Numbered from the stretch's first letter, positions 1-8,934 are shown. The stretch is 64,000 nucleotides of DNA from Halomarina halobia (GCF_029338575.1 NZ_CP119992.1:1674001-1738000), one strand, 5' to 3'. The notes: generated by a model not told the origin, from the letters alone. Numbers and translations are program-made.

Positions 1-43
1 CCGTTTATTTACCGTGTCGCCGTCACTCCGCGATCCGGGGTCG

Positions 44-1837
44 TCAGTCCACCTCGACGCGCTCCACGTCGCGGCTCTCCTCGACCGCCGTCGCGAGCGA
101 GACGTTGAGCGCGACGGTCGAGGCGACGCCCCCGGCGACGGTGATGACGTTCTTCACGGCGTGATCGACGATGGCCGCCCCGAACGCCGCGGCGAACCCG
201 ACGGGCGTCAACCCGACGACCAGCAGCGTGAACGCACCCTCGTAGAGGCCGACCCCGCCCGGCGACAGCGGGAGCACCTTGGCGAGGTTGCCGACGCTCA
301 CCGCGAAGAACCCGACGGCGACGAGGACGACCGGCGAGAGCCCCACGTCGAAGGCGACGAGGACGAGGAGCGCGGTGACGACGTCGAGCGTCCAGATCGC
401 CAGGCTCGACGCCCCGATCCGGGCGAACGCCCGGGGGTCGCTCGCGACCGTCCCCACGTCGGCGACGAATCGCTCGATCACGTCGGCGACGTAGCCGGCG
501 TAGGAGTCGGTGCTGACGCGGGCGACGGCGCGGCGGACGAGGGTTCCGTCGCCCCGCGCGCCGACGACCACGAGCCACACCGCGAGGAACGCGGCGACGG
601 CCATCGCGGCCGAGACGGCGAGCGCCGTCTCGCCGCTCCGTCGGTAGGCCGCCGGAATCCCGTCGAGGCCCGAGGGGTCCGCCCAACCGGCAGCGGAGAG
701 TCCGAACAGCACCGTTCCGGCGAGGACCGTGATGGTGAGCAGGTCGAAGACCCGTTCGACGGCGAGCGAGGCGAAGCCCGACGGGTAGGGGACGCCCCGC
801 CTGACCTTCACCACGTAGGCGCGGACGGCATCGCCGGCGCGCGCCGGGAAGACGAGGTTCCCCGTCTGGCTGATGAACACCGCGCCGGTGAGGAAGCCGA
901 GCGACGCGTCGTAGCCGAGTTCCGAGAGGATGTCGCGGTAGCGACCGCCGCGCAGCGGCCACGACAGCGCGTACGCGGCGGCCGCGAGGGCGACCGGGAG
1001 TGGGTCGGCCGCGCTCATCTCCGCGAGGACGGCCCCGAAGTCGATGTAGAGCGTCATCAGCGCGGTCGCGAGCGCGACGAGCAGGACGCCGCTCGCGACC
1101 GTCGCGCGGGGCGTGAGACGCGGGGCGACGGCGAGCTCCCACCAGCAGCGCAGGAGCTGACTCCCCATGCCGAGCACGTCGCGCACGAGGTCCACCTTCG
1201 TCTCCTCGCGCGGGATCCACTCCACGGGGAACTCCCTGATCCGATACCCCCGCCGCTGGGCGCGGACGAGCACTTCCGTGTCCCAGAACCAGTGCTCGTC
1301 CCGGACGTCGTCGAGGAGCGCGAAGAGCGCCCCGCGGTCGAACGCCTTGAACCCGCACTGGTGGTCGCGCAGGCGCGACCCGAGCAGGAGCCGAGCGGCG
1401 GCGTTGAACCCGCGACTCGGGACGGCGCGCTTCGCGGGGCGACCGACCACGTGTCCGGGGACGAGCCGCGACCCGGTCGCCACGTCGTACCCCGCAGAGC
1501 GGACGCTCTCGACCAGTTCCTCCAGGTGGTCCATCCCCGTCGCGAGGTCGGTGTCGAGGTAGACCAGCGTCTCGCCCTCCGCGAGGCGGAACGCCCGCAC
1601 CAGCGCGCCGCCGCGGCCGAGGCGGTCGTCGGAGTGGACGTGCCGGACGCGGCGGTCGCCGCCGGCGATGCGCGCGGCGATCTCGGGCGTCCGGTCGTCG
1701 CAGCCGTCCTCCGCGACGAGCACCTCGAACGAGTCGGCCGGGAGAAACGAGGCGAGCGCCTCGAGGGTCCGCTCGACGGTCCGCTCGATCGTCGTCTCCT
1801 CGTTGTAGGCGGGGAGGACGACGCTCACCTCGGTCAT
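44..1837 (-). CDS. AglD-like dolichol-phosphate glycosyltransferase fused to a flippase-like membrane domain
   Basis: A 597-aa two-part membrane protein. Residues 1 to about 240 form a family 2 glycosyltransferase: it opens with VVLPAYNEE, then LVAEDGCDD and the DxD-type LDTDLATG, and contains DHQCGFKAFDRG, typical of polyprenol-phosphate sugar transferases. The rest is a series of hydrophobic segments matching the UPF0104/LPG-synthase membrane domain. In Haloferax this fusion is AglD, which charges dolichol phosphate with mannose for S-layer N-glycosylation. The role here is inferred from architecture, since haloarchaea carry paralogues with other sugars. The ATG at 1837 is chosen because the GT fold begins there and a CTTATTCG TATA-like box lies about 25 bases upstream. 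A 48-residue N-terminal extension in the same frame looks non-coding. Confidence 0.88.
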   Translation of the reverse strand: MTEVSVVLPAYNEETTIERTVERTLEALASFLPADSFEVLVAEDGCDDRTPEIAARIAGGDRRVRHVHSDDRLGRGGALVRAFRLAEGETLVYLDTDLATGMDHLEELVESVRSAGYDVATGSRLVPGHVVGRPAKRAVPSRGFNAAARLLLGSRLRDHQCGFKAFDRGALFALLDDVRDEHWFWDTEVLVRAQRRGYRIREFPVEWIPREETKVDLVRDVLGMGSQLLRCWWELAVAPRLTPRATVASGVLLVALATALMTLYIDFGAVLAEMSAADPLPVALAAAAYALSWPLRGGRYRDILSELGYDASLGFLTGAVFISQTGNLVFPARAGDAVRAYVVKVRRGVPYPSGFASLAVERVFDLLTITVLAGTVLFGLSAAGWADPSGLDGIPAAYRRSGETALAVSAAMAVAAFLAVWLVVVGARGDGTLVRRAVARVSTDSYAGYVADVIERFVADVGTVASDPRAFARIGASSLAIWTLDVVTALLVLVAFDVGLSPVVLVAVGFFAVSVGNLAKVLPLSPGGVGLYEGAFTLLVVGLTPVGFAAAFGAAIVDHAVKNVITVAGGVASTVALNVSLATAVEESRDVERVEVD

Positions 1838-1913
1838 TGATCGCCGGTCGGCACGGACGAATAAGTGCCTTGCCCATGGGTCACGAGACGGGACGGTCCC
1901 GACGGGAACGGGG

Positions 1914-3632
1914 TCAGTCGGCTCTCTCCGGCGTCCGGACGGTGGCGAAGTCCGCGAGATCGACGCCGGCGCGCTCCGCGGCATCCGCGACGGAGGCGAA
2001 CGGCCGGTCCACGACGAGGTTGCCCGCGCGCTGCCGGCCCACCCCCGGAATCGCCGTCAGCTCGTCCATCGACGCGGCGTTCACGTCGAGCGGGTAGGGG
2101 ACGCCCGTCACCGAGCGGTAGCCGTGGTCGGTCACCGCCACGTCGACCGTCGTCCCGAGGTCGCGCTCGCCCGGAATCGCCACGAGGAGCGGGTAGGTCC
2201 CCAGCTGACGACCGAACGTCCGGCCGTCCCTGTGGTACTCAAGGTGGACGTCGCGCAGGCGGGTGCCGACGGGCGCGACCCGCCGCAGCATCGGGTTGTC
2301 GATCTCCTCGCGCACCTCCCGCTTGTACCGCTTGAAGGGCTTCTTGTGTTCCTTGGCGATGGCCGACCCGGTCTTCGACATCTCGGTCCCCGCGAAGGCC
2401 ATCACCTGCCGGATGTTAATTCGGCGGAGCATCAGCCCCTCGTCGTACACCCGCCGGAGGAACGCCTTGTTCAGCTCGTAGGTCTCCCGCCGCTCGCCCT
2501 TCAGCCCGTGCAGGAGGTTGATCCCCGGCAGGAGCTTCGGGAGGCGCGTCGCGTCCCCGTCCTCGGCGGGCGCGTCCCCCGCTCCCGGCCGCCACCCCGC
2601 CGCCTCGTTGACGATCCGGACCGCCTCGAAGCACTCCTCGGCGCTCACGTTGAGGTTGTTCTCCTCCTGGACGACGGGGTCGGCCGACTCCAGGCCGAAG
2701 GCGGCCGTGTCGCCGGGCGTGTTGTGCCGCGCGATCACCTCGATCCCCTCCCTCGACAGCTCCGGCCACCGCGCGATCGTGACCGGGTTCATGTTGTCGA
2801 GGTGGAGCGTCCCGAGGGCGGGAGCCACATCGCGGATCCCGCCGTAGAGCGCCCGGAGCGCGTCGGGGTTCGGCCGCTCGCCGTCGCCGCCGTAGGCGAG
2901 GATGTCGGCCTGCCGCCCCAGCCGGAAGTGCCGGACGCCACGCTCGTAGAGCGCCTCCACCTCCGCGACGACGGTCTCCGGCGGGCGGAAGGTGGCGTCG
3001 CCGTACAGCGGTTCGGTACAGAACGAGCAGCGGTAGGGACAGCCCCGCCCCGTCTCCAGTTCGGCGATGAGGTAGTCGGGGTGGTTGGGGTGATCATCGA
3101 CGACGAACGCGCCGCGCTCGGCCCACCGCGTCACCTCCTCCACGTCACGCATACGGTTCCCGAACCCCTCCAGCCCGTTCGCCACGAGGTCGTGGGCGGC
3201 GGCCTCCACGTCCCCCTTGGCGACGAAGTCGTAGTCGAGGTCCCTGCGCTCCGTGTCGCTCGCGCCCTCGTTCTGCTCGCCGACGCCGAAGCGGACCGGC
3301 CCGCCCATCAGCGTCGTCCCCGTCGCGGTCCACGCCATGCGGCGCACCTCGTCGGGTTCGGCGGGCGTGCCGCCGACGTACTTACCGGGGACGGTCATCC
3401 CGCCGACGTAGACGAACAGGTCCGCCTCCTCCACGTCGCGCCACCGGCGCTGGTCCTCTCGGAGCGCGTCGATGGTGTGGTAGGTGATGCGCTCTTCGGG
3501 GACGCCGGCGTCCACCAGCGCGCCCGCGACGTAGCGCGGGTAGGTCGAGACGTACGGCGGGACGCCGAAGTGCGCCGGCTCGTCGACGTAGCCGTCCACG
3601 AGCGTCACGTCGAGCGTCGCCGGATCGGTCAT
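1914..3632 (-). CDS. Radical SAM protein with cobalamin-binding-like N-terminus and C-terminal helix-hairpin-helix
   Basis: This 572-aa protein has the radical SAM iron-sulfur motif CPYRCSFC at C198, C202 and C205, preceded by ELETGRG. Residues 1 to about 180 resemble the Rossmann-like B12-binding module of class B radical SAM enzymes, but I see no clear DxHxxG cobalamin motif. The C-terminus (about 515-572) has a helix-hairpin-helix stretch (AIPGVGRQRAGN) that usually contacts nucleic acid. The combination is common in archaea and usually annotated only as radical SAM protein. The substrate is unknown, though the HhH suggests an RNA or DNA modification role. It stands alone, 76 bases downstream of the AglD-like gene's start and in the same orientation. 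The ATG at 3632 is the first good start. Confidence 0.88.
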   Translation of the reverse strand: MTDPATLDVTLVDGYVDEPAHFGVPPYVSTYPRYVAGALVDAGVPEERITYHTIDALREDQRRWRDVEEADLFVYVGGMTVPGKYVGGTPAEPDEVRRMAWTATGTTLMGGPVRFGVGEQNEGASDTERRDLDYDFVAKGDVEAAAHDLVANGLEGFGNRMRDVEEVTRWAERGAFVVDDHPNHPDYLIAELETGRGCPYRCSFCTEPLYGDATFRPPETVVAEVEALYERGVRHFRLGRQADILAYGGDGERPNPDALRALYGGIRDVAPALGTLHLDNMNPVTIARWPELSREGIEVIARHNTPGDTAAFGLESADPVVQEENNLNVSAEECFEAVRIVNEAAGWRPGAGDAPAEDGDATRLPKLLPGINLLHGLKGERRETYELNKAFLRRVYDEGLMLRRINIRQVMAFAGTEMSKTGSAIAKEHKKPFKRYKREVREEIDNPMLRRVAPVGTRLRDVHLEYHRDGRTFGRQLGTYPLLVAIPGERDLGTTVDVAVTDHGYRSVTGVPYPLDVNAASMDELTAIPGVGRQRAGNLVVDRPFASVADAAERAGVDLADFATVRTPERAD

Positions 3633-3710
3633 TGGAGGGTGTGAGTGGACGAGCGCGTAAAACGGTGACTACCTGCTGCAGTCTGCGCTTCGACAGCCAC
3701 CGACTCGAAC

Positions 3711-3808
3711 GCCCTCGAGTCCACCAGGACGCACGTGTCGATCATTTGATCCGCGGTGCAGACCGGGCGAGCGTCGCCCTGGTGGACTGAAAGGGCGAGG
3801 GCTTTCGA
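3711..3808. repeat. Dispersed stem-loop repeat, copy 1
   Basis: The 11-mer AGTCCACCAGG (3718-3728) is the exact reverse complement of CCTGGTGGACT (3778-3788). Outside it, GCCCTCG can pair with CGAGGGC after a GAAAGGG bulge, and the element closes with GGGCTTTCGAG. The GGACTGAAAG core and the GGGCTTTCGAG tail recur at 48456-48518 and, diverged, at 25701-26003. It lies between the radical SAM and TspO genes. It could act as a bidirectional terminator or be a small non-autonomous element. Confidence 0.6.
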
Positions 3809-3865
3809 GACGTTCGTGACGGGATCGATCGAACGTGTAGCACGGAAGTGTCCCGTGTTCGCTCC

Positions 3866-4420
3866 CTACCGGTTCAGCCGCCATCCCCGATAGCAGAGGA
3901 CGGTCGCGAAGCTCACCCACGCGAGGTACGGGACGAGCAGCAGCGCCGCCCGCAGGCTGACGCGGGCGAACGCGACGACGGTCACCGCCACGGCGAGCAG
4001 CAGCGGGACGATCATCGCGAAGCCGACGAGGTAGGTGTTCCGCGCCCGCGAGCCGAAGGCGACGAACGACCACGCGACGTTCAGGCCGAGTTGCGCCGAG
4101 AAGAAGCCGACTGCGACCTTCCCCTCCGGGGTGTCGCCGGCGTCGCGCCACACGAGGTAGAGGGCGATACCCATCAGCGCGAACAGGACGTTCCAGACGA
4201 GCGGGACGACCCACCCCGGCGGCGCGATGTCGGGATCGACCGTCTCCCGCTCGTTCAGCGCGGCGACGTCCTCGCGGGTGACGATCCCCGGGACGATCCC
4301 CGCCAGTTCGCAGAAGGCGACGGCGAGCGCGAGCCCCGGCCAGTCCTCGCGCGAGAGCGCGCCCCGCGGCGCGTCGTCGCCCTTCGCGCGCGTCGTCGAT
4401 CCGTTTCGGTGTACGGTCAT
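3866..4420 (-). CDS. tspO: TspO/MBR family membrane protein
   Basis: A 184-aa TspO/translocator protein homologue. It has the five expected hydrophobic helices with family signatures: PPGWVVPLVWNVLFALMG around helix 2, LGLNVAWSFVAF in helix 3 and YLAWVSFATVLCYRGWRLN at the end. TspO proteins bind porphyrins and other tetrapyrroles and modulate stress or pigment responses. The function in this organism is inferred from family only. The first ~30 residues are a charged cytoplasmic tail. The ATG at 4420 is used. It lies between two minus-strand genes but is separated by more than 100 bases on each side, so it is probably monocistronic. Confidence 0.92.
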   Translation of the reverse strand: MTVHRNGSTTRAKGDDAPRGALSREDWPGLALAVAFCELAGIVPGIVTREDVAALNERETVDPDIAPPGWVVPLVWNVLFALMGIALYLVWRDAGDTPEGKVAVGFFSAQLGLNVAWSFVAFGSRARNTYLVGFAMIVPLLLAVAVTVVAFARVSLRAALLLVPYLAWVSFATVLCYRGWRLNR

Positions 4421-4532
4421 CGGAACTCGCTCGCCCTACGACGCCCGCCCAGTTAGTACTGCGTGCGGTCGGCCCGTCCGTCGACCGTGTCGCGTCCATC
4501 GCACCGACGCGACGACCGACAGCGGCCTCACC

Positions 4533-5720
4533 TCACTCCGGTTCCACCGCCACGTCCATCCCCTCCACGATCCGGAAGTCCTCGTCCCCGTCGAAGCGCG
4601 TCGGGGCGAAGCCCACGATCCCCTCGCCGCCAAGCATCTCCTCGGCGATCACCTCGCCCAGCGCCGGCGCGCGCATGAAGCCGTGGCCCTGCCAGCCCGC
4701 GGCGACGTAGACCCCGGGCGCGCACTCCCCGAGGAGCGGGTCGCCGTCCGGCGTCGCCGTGCAGAGGCCCGCCCAGGCGCGCTCGACGGGGAGCGCCGTC
4801 GCCCCGCTCGCGCCGGACGCGTCCGCCCCCTCCGCGCCGAAGGCCTCCCCGAGCGCAGCCGACAGATATTCCGCGCAGTCCTCGACGAACCAGTCGTCGG
4901 CCCCGCGGTCCCAGTCGTCGGGGTCGCGCTCCACCGGTTCGGTGCCGTCGCCGACGAGCAGGCCCGCGCCGTACGGCCGGAGGTAGTAGCCCCCGGTGGC
5001 GTCGAAGAACATCGGGAGGTCGTCCCGCGCCGGCGTCGGCCCGGTGACGAGCGCCTGCACGCGGTAGGGCTTGAGCGGGACGGCGATCCCCGCCGCCGCG
5101 AGCACCCGTCGGGTGTGCGCGCCCGCCGCGACGAGCACCGCGTCGAACGCCTCCCGCCCGCCGTCCGTCTCGACGACCGGCCCCTCGTCCCCCTCGGTCC
5201 GCTCCCGGAGCGTCGCCGGCGTGCGCTCGCGGATGGTCGCGCCGGCCGCCCGCGCGCGATCGGCCATCGCGGCGGCGTAGCTCGCGGGGTCGGCGTGGCC
5301 CGCGTTCTCCGCGACGGCCGCGACCGCCACGTCGTCCGTTTCGAGCGCCGGAAAGCGATCCCCGAGGGCCGCGCCGGAGAGGAGCGACACGTCCCGGCCG
5401 TGCTCGCGCATCCGGCCGACCTGTTCGCGGATGGCCGCGGCGCGGCGCTCGTCGCCCTCGCGCGCCAGCCAGACGTACGGGCGGTCGGTGAACTCGAAGT
5501 CGCCGGTCCCCGAGAGCGTTCGGAAGCGTTCGAGCGCCCAGTCGCCCACGGCGGCGTCGGTGCGCTCGGCGTAGGCGTCGTAGCAGAGGCCAGACGCCCG
5601 CCCGCTGCTCCCCGAGGCGACGGACTCGCGCTCGAAGACGGTCACGTCCGCGCCGCGCGTCGCCAGGTCGTACGCGGCGGTGGTGCCGATCGCCCCCGCG
5701 CCGAGGACGGCAGTTCTCAC
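4533..5720 (-). CDS. FAD-dependent oxidoreductase (DAO / sarcosine-glycine oxidase family)
   Basis: A 395-aa DAO-family flavoprotein. The N-terminus reads MRTAVLGAGAIG, the GxGxxG dinucleotide-binding loop at residues 7-12, followed by FEREsvASGSSGRASG as in glycine and sarcosine oxidases. The C-terminus has GLCTATPDGDPLLGE and VAAGWQGHGFMRAPALGE, the second FAD-contacting region. Members oxidise amino acids or N-methyl amino acids, and the substrate cannot be told. The start is GTG at 5720. This GTG and the next codons (GTGAGAACTGCC) are the last copy of a sequence repeated upstream at about 65-bp intervals, so start region and leader are embedded in a tandem hairpin repeat. The closest parallel is the epimerase gene starting at 15743. 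Confidence 0.9.
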   Translation of the reverse strand: MRTAVLGAGAIGTTAAYDLATRGADVTVFERESVASGSSGRASGLCYDAYAERTDAAVGDWALERFRTLSGTGDFEFTDRPYVWLAREGDERRAAAIREQVGRMREHGRDVSLLSGAALGDRFPALETDDVAVAAVAENAGHADPASYAAAMADRARAAGATIRERTPATLRERTEGDEGPVVETDGGREAFDAVLVAAGAHTRRVLAAAGIAVPLKPYRVQALVTGPTPARDDLPMFFDATGGYYLRPYGAGLLVGDGTEPVERDPDDWDRGADDWFVEDCAEYLSAALGEAFGAEGADASGASGATALPVERAWAGLCTATPDGDPLLGECAPGVYVAAGWQGHGFMRAPALGEVIAEEMLGGEGIVGFAPTRFDGDEDFRIVEGMDVAVEPE

Positions 5721-5921
5721 TGGCGACCCCCGGCCGCGTCTCGGCGCGGCCGTACACCGGAACCGGGGCGTACGGCAGTTCTCACCGGCGACCCTCCGTC
5801 ATCTCCCGGGATGACGGATCACCGGAACCGGGGAGGGCAGCAGTTCTCACCGGCGACCCCCGGCCGCGTCTCGGCGCGGCCGTACACCGGAACCGGGGCG
5901 GGCAGCGGTTCTCGTCGCTGC
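5709..5921. repeat. Three-unit tandem hairpin repeat (A-B-A) carrying GTGAGAACTG, copy 1
   Basis: Three units of 65-66 bp begin near 5709, 5774 and 5840, and a degraded fourth start follows at about 5905. On the minus strand each unit ends in GGTGAGAACTGC. Units 1 and 3 hold hairpin A (CGGCCGCG pairing around TCTCGG). Unit 2 holds hairpin B (TCCGTCATC / GATGACGGA around a CCCGG loop). All units share CACCGGAACCGGGG. The most gene-proximal GTGAGAACTG is the start of the FAD oxidoreductase gene. The same A-B-A array occurs at 15732-15926. Together with GC-rich DNA up to 6145 this fills the 425-base gap, and I see no gene in it. Confidence 0.85.
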
Positions 5922-6145
5922 CTCTCCGGTGCTTCCCGTCGGGCGGAGCGTCGCGGTCGGTGCGGCGAGTCGCATACGGGACGCTCGCCGCGCCGCGGCT
6001 TAACTCGTCGCGAAATCGAACGACGGTGACCGCGCGGCGGAGGACGCGCCGTTCGGCGGGGCGACTGCGGTGGTGGCGGGGGGCGACCGCGCACCGCCGT
6101 CCTCGCCCCGTGGAATTGATTAGCGACCCGTTCGTAGCCGTGACT

Positions 6146-6304
6146 ATGCCGAAGACGCTCGAGGTCAAGTGCACGAATTCGGAGTGCGAACTCGACATGT
6201 TCGAACTCCACTACACCTACGACATGCCCGACGACACCGCGGTCGGTGACTTCTCCTGTCCGTACTGCGGGTCGACCGACGATCTCGAGGAGATCGTCCT
6301 CTGA
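6146..6304 (+). CDS. Small zinc-ribbon protein (DUF7559-like)
   Basis: A 52-aa acidic protein with two cysteine pairs, C9/C14 (VKCTNSEC) and C38/C41 (CPYC), which should form one zinc ribbon. Its middle, FELHYTYDMPDDT, is typical of a small conserved haloarchaeal family (DUF7559 by recall). Many such mini zinc-finger proteins are expressed in haloarchaea, but no reaction is known for this one. The ATG at 6146 is chosen because it starts exactly at the conserved block. An upstream in-frame extension is arginine-rich junk running into the repeat region. The Hsp20 gene follows 48 bases downstream in the same direction. Confidence 0.8.
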   Translation: MPKTLEVKCTNSECELDMFELHYTYDMPDDTAVGDFSCPYCGSTDDLEEIVL

Positions 6305-6352
6305 GCCCCGGTCGGGGCAACCGATAAGCCGCTCTCGTTCGAATCGGGGACC

Positions 6353-6952
6353 ATGTTGAAGGACCTGAGCGAGCGAGTCGAGAGCGTCGTCCTCGACGGC
6401 GTGGGGAAGTTCTCCAGCCGCGTCCAGGAGCGCACCCCGCTGTCAGTCGACCTGCTCGAGAGCGAGGACGCCTACCTCGCGGTGTTCGACGCCCCCGGCG
6501 CGACCGGGGAGGACGTCGACGTTCGCTTCGACCAGAACACCGTCCGCGTCCGCATCGACCGCTTTCGCGACTACTACGAGAACTACGAGATGCGCATCCC
6601 CGGCCGGGGGCTCTCCCTCGACGCCTCGGTGGCCCTCCCGGAGAGCGTTGACGTCGACCCGCGGGCGGCGGAGGCGACGCTCGCGAGCAACGGCACGCTG
6701 CGGGTGCGGATCCCCAAGAGCGGTAGGGGGCGAGACGTCGCCGTCTCGACGGAGGAGGAGGTGGAGGGCGCGAACGCGGACACGAACGTGGACGTGAGCG
6801 CGGGCGCGAACCGGGAGGGGGGCGAGGCGACGGGGAGCGACGCCGCCGAGGGGAGCGCGGCGACGGATGTCCACTCTGACGCCCCCGGCGCGGACGTCGA
6901 GGGCGACGGACCGGACGGCGGAGAGGACGAAGACGACGAGCGCGGGGCCTGA
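6353..6952 (+). CDS. Hsp20 / alpha-crystallin family small heat-shock protein
   Basis: A 199-aa small heat-shock protein. Residues about 35-120 form the alpha-crystallin domain: DLLESEDAYLAVFDAPGA, GEDVDVRF and the closing NGTLRVRIPKS, equivalent to the family's GxLxxxxPK motif. Such proteins are ATP-independent holdases. The C-terminal ~75 residues are a low-complexity acidic tail rich in Glu, Asp, Ala and Gly with no family counterpart, an extreme halophilic adaptation or fast-evolving linker. The usual I-x-I oligomerisation motif is not obvious, although RIPKS occupies its region. Start at ATG 6353. Confidence 0.9.
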   Translation: MLKDLSERVESVVLDGVGKFSSRVQERTPLSVDLLESEDAYLAVFDAPGATGEDVDVRFDQNTVRVRIDRFRDYYENYEMRIPGRGLSLDASVALPESVDVDPRAAEATLASNGTLRVRIPKSGRGRDVAVSTEEEVEGANADTNVDVSAGANREGGEATGSDAAEGSAATDVHSDAPGADVEGDGPDGGEDEDDERGA

Positions 6953-6994
6953 AACCGCGGGCGACGCCCCGAACAGCGCCGTCCCTCCCCCTCG

Positions 6995-7852
6995 CTACGT
7001 GAACGCGCGTAGCCCGCGGGCCGGGTAGCAGACGACGGTGGTCGCGCCCGCCGCGCGGAGCGCGGCGACCTGCTCGCGCACCTCCTCCGCGGTCCCGACG
7101 AGCGCGAAGTCGCGCGCGGCGGCGAGCAGCACTTCGCGGGCGCGTCCCGTCGCCCGTCGGTCGGCGTGACCACCCTCGGGGAGCGCCCGAGCGACGGCCC
7201 GCCGGCGGGCGACGTACGCCCCCACCGCGTCGAGGATCGCGTCGTCGTCGTCGGTGAGCACGGTGGGCGCGTAGACGGCCACGTCGCCCTCGAAGCCGAC
7301 GGTCCGGAGCGCGCGCAGTTCCCGCTCGGTGGTGCGGCCCAGGAGATCGTACTGGACGGGGGACGCGCCGGCGCGGCCGTCGCTCGAAGCGCCTCCGGAC
7401 CCGTCTCCGGGTTCGGAGGTCGCCGCCAGCGCGAGGCGCTCTACGCCCTCGGTGCCGACCCAGGGCGCGGGCGACGGGTCGACGCCCGCGCCCTCGGCGA
7501 TCCCGTCGAGCGCGGCCCGGAGGCGCGGGGCGATCGCCCGTTTCCGCTCGGCGTCGGCGAGGTACGCCGCGTTGCCCGCGACGAGCACCCGGCCGACGCC
7601 CTCGGGGAGGTCGGCGAGCGAGTCGTCGCCCAGTGGGTCGAACCCGTCCGCGCGGACGGGCGTGGTGAGGTAGACCGTCGACTCGGCGGCGAGTGCGCGC
7701 AGCGTCGCCGCGCCGGGCAGGTGTTCCCGCCCCTCGTAGTCGACGACGACGGTGTCGACGCCGAGCGAGAGCGCGTCGCGCACGTCGCACTCGGTGGGCT
7801 TCAGCGCGACGGCGTCGATGCCGGCGGCGGAGAGCGTCCGCTGGGTCAGCAT
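6995..7852 (-). CDS. Conserved haloarchaeal protein with luciferase-like C-terminus (DUF7388-like)
   Basis: A 285-aa protein that I recognise only as a conserved haloarchaeal hypothetical. The C-terminus (FALVGTAEEVREQVAALRAAGATTVVCYP) looks like the closing segment of luciferase-like, F420-type TIM-barrel enzymes, where a GTPEEV-like helix precedes the last strand. The N-terminal half alternates short beta strands (TVVVDYEG, STVYLTTPVR, RVLVAGNAAYL) as a barrel would. A Gly/Ser/Ala-rich loop around residues 150-170 is probably disordered. The catalytic residues of luciferase-like oxidoreductases are not evident. Start is ATG 7852. Neighbours give no functional hint. Confidence 0.72.
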   Translation of the reverse strand: MLTQRTLSAAGIDAVALKPTECDVRDALSLGVDTVVVDYEGREHLPGAATLRALAAESTVYLTTPVRADGFDPLGDDSLADLPEGVGRVLVAGNAAYLADAERKRAIAPRLRAALDGIAEGAGVDPSPAPWVGTEGVERLALAATSEPGDGSGGASSDGRAGASPVQYDLLGRTTERELRALRTVGFEGDVAVYAPTVLTDDDDAILDAVGAYVARRRAVARALPEGGHADRRATGRAREVLLAAARDFALVGTAEEVREQVAALRAAGATTVVCYPARGLRAFT

Positions 7853-7991
7853 CGCGTCACCCCGGTCACGCAGAAGTGTCTACAGTCGGTGCGGAACTCG
7901 ATCAGCCGCGTGTGCGACCATGCGTGGGGGAGGTCCGTTCGTCGGATAAGGGTGTCGCTCGGCGCGAGTGTAGCGACCGCGCGGTCCGGAC

Positions 7992-8210
7992 TCACCGCGT
8001 CGCCCGCGCGACGGCGTACATCAGGGCGGTGATGAGCCCGGCGTACCGGACGACGGCGGCGACGAACTCGAAGAACGCGTCGAGACCGAACGGGAACGCC
8101 GACCCGAGCAGCGAGAACGTGCCCGAGACGAGGAGGGTGACGGCGACGATCGCGCCGATTCGGACCGCGCCCTCCAGGAGCCACTCCGGGTCCTCGAATC
8201 TCCTTCGCAT
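7992..8210 (-). CDS. Small two-helix membrane protein
   Basis: A 72-aa hypothetical membrane protein. After a charged start (MRRRFEDPEWLLEG) it has two hydrophobic helices (about 15-38 and 44-68) and a positively charged end. An AATTATTAGTCAG AT-rich stretch directly upstream of the ATG at 8210 may supply promoter elements in this otherwise GC-rich region. No function is recognised. The composition and clean start favour a real gene, but its small size keeps confidence moderate. Confidence 0.62.
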   Translation of the reverse strand: MRRRFEDPEWLLEGAVRIGAIVAVTLLVSGTFSLLGSAFPFGLDAFFEFVAAVVRYAGLITALMYAVARATR

Positions 8211-8277
8211 ACGGAATTATTAGTCAGTCGCGTAAACACTCTTTCGATCGAGAGTGTGCGGGCGGTTCGAGTGTGAG

Positions 8278-8877
8278 TCAGACCGGGAAGTCCGCGTCGG
8301 GGTCCACCACCCGGTCGACCCCCTCGGGTTGCCGCCAGTCGGTGGCGAGTTCGAGGAACTGGACCAGCATCCGGCCCGTCGCGCCCCACACCGTGTAGCC
8401 GTCGACGCGGAAGAAGTGCAGCCTGATGTCCCCGTAGTGGGGGTGCTCGCGGCGCTCGGAGTCGTAGTTGTCGAGGTCGGTGAGGTCGGCGATCGAGAGG
8501 ACGGCGATCTCGGCCACCTCGCGCTCGTCGGGCGCGTACTCGCGGTCGGGGATCCGGGCGACGAACGGCCGGACCGAGTAGCTGGTGACGGTGCGGATGT
8601 CGTCCAGGCGGCCGATCACCTCCACGTCGCCCGGGTCGAGGCCGATCTCCTCGTTCGCCTCCCGAAGGGCGGTCGCGAGGAGGTCGTCGTCGCCTGGTTC
8701 CCGACCGCCCCCGGGGAAGCTCATCTGCCCGGGGTGCTCGCCGAGGTGGTCGGCGCGCTTCGTGAAGAGGAGGTGCGGGCCGTCGTCGCGGGCGACGAGC
8801 GGCACCAGCACGGCCGCCTCGCGCTCCTCGTCGGTCACCTCGACCGGCTCGTGGGCGGCCACCCGCGACAGGTCCAT
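8278..8877 (-). CDS. NUDIX hydrolase, CoA pyrophosphatase-like
   Basis: A 199-aa Nudix protein. The Nudix box lies at about 56-80 and ends in LREANEEIGL, with the metal-binding REANEE glutamates present. Just upstream, LLFTKRADHLGEHPGQMSFPGGG matches the UPF0035 signature that marks coenzyme A diphosphatases (NudL/Pcd1 type). It would hydrolyse CoA or oxidised CoA to phosphoadenosine phosphate and phosphopantetheine. Substrate specificity is inferred from that signature. The ATG at 8877 gives the usual family length. Confidence 0.9.
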   Translation of the reverse strand: MDLSRVAAHEPVEVTDEEREAAVLVPLVARDDGPHLLFTKRADHLGEHPGQMSFPGGGREPGDDDLLATALREANEEIGLDPGDVEVIGRLDDIRTVTSYSVRPFVARIPDREYAPDEREVAEIAVLSIADLTDLDNYDSERREHPHYGDIRLHFFRVDGYTVWGATGRMLVQFLELATDWRQPEGVDRVVDPDADFPV

Positions 8878-8934
8878 ACCCCCCTCTCGGACGGAATCGG
8901 CTTACGTCCTGCGCAAGCGCTCCGGTAGCAGCGC

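Noticed and set aside
14..1840. Long plus-strand open frame opposite the AglD-like gene
   Set aside because: Open antisense frames are expected at this GC content; the product is Arg/Asp-rich without any motif, while the minus strand has a clear GT2 domain.
5709..5921. Tandem repeats as a CRISPR array
   Set aside because: Units are contiguous with no unique spacers, the inner parts alternate in an A-B-A order, the same array occurs twice and no cas gene is near.
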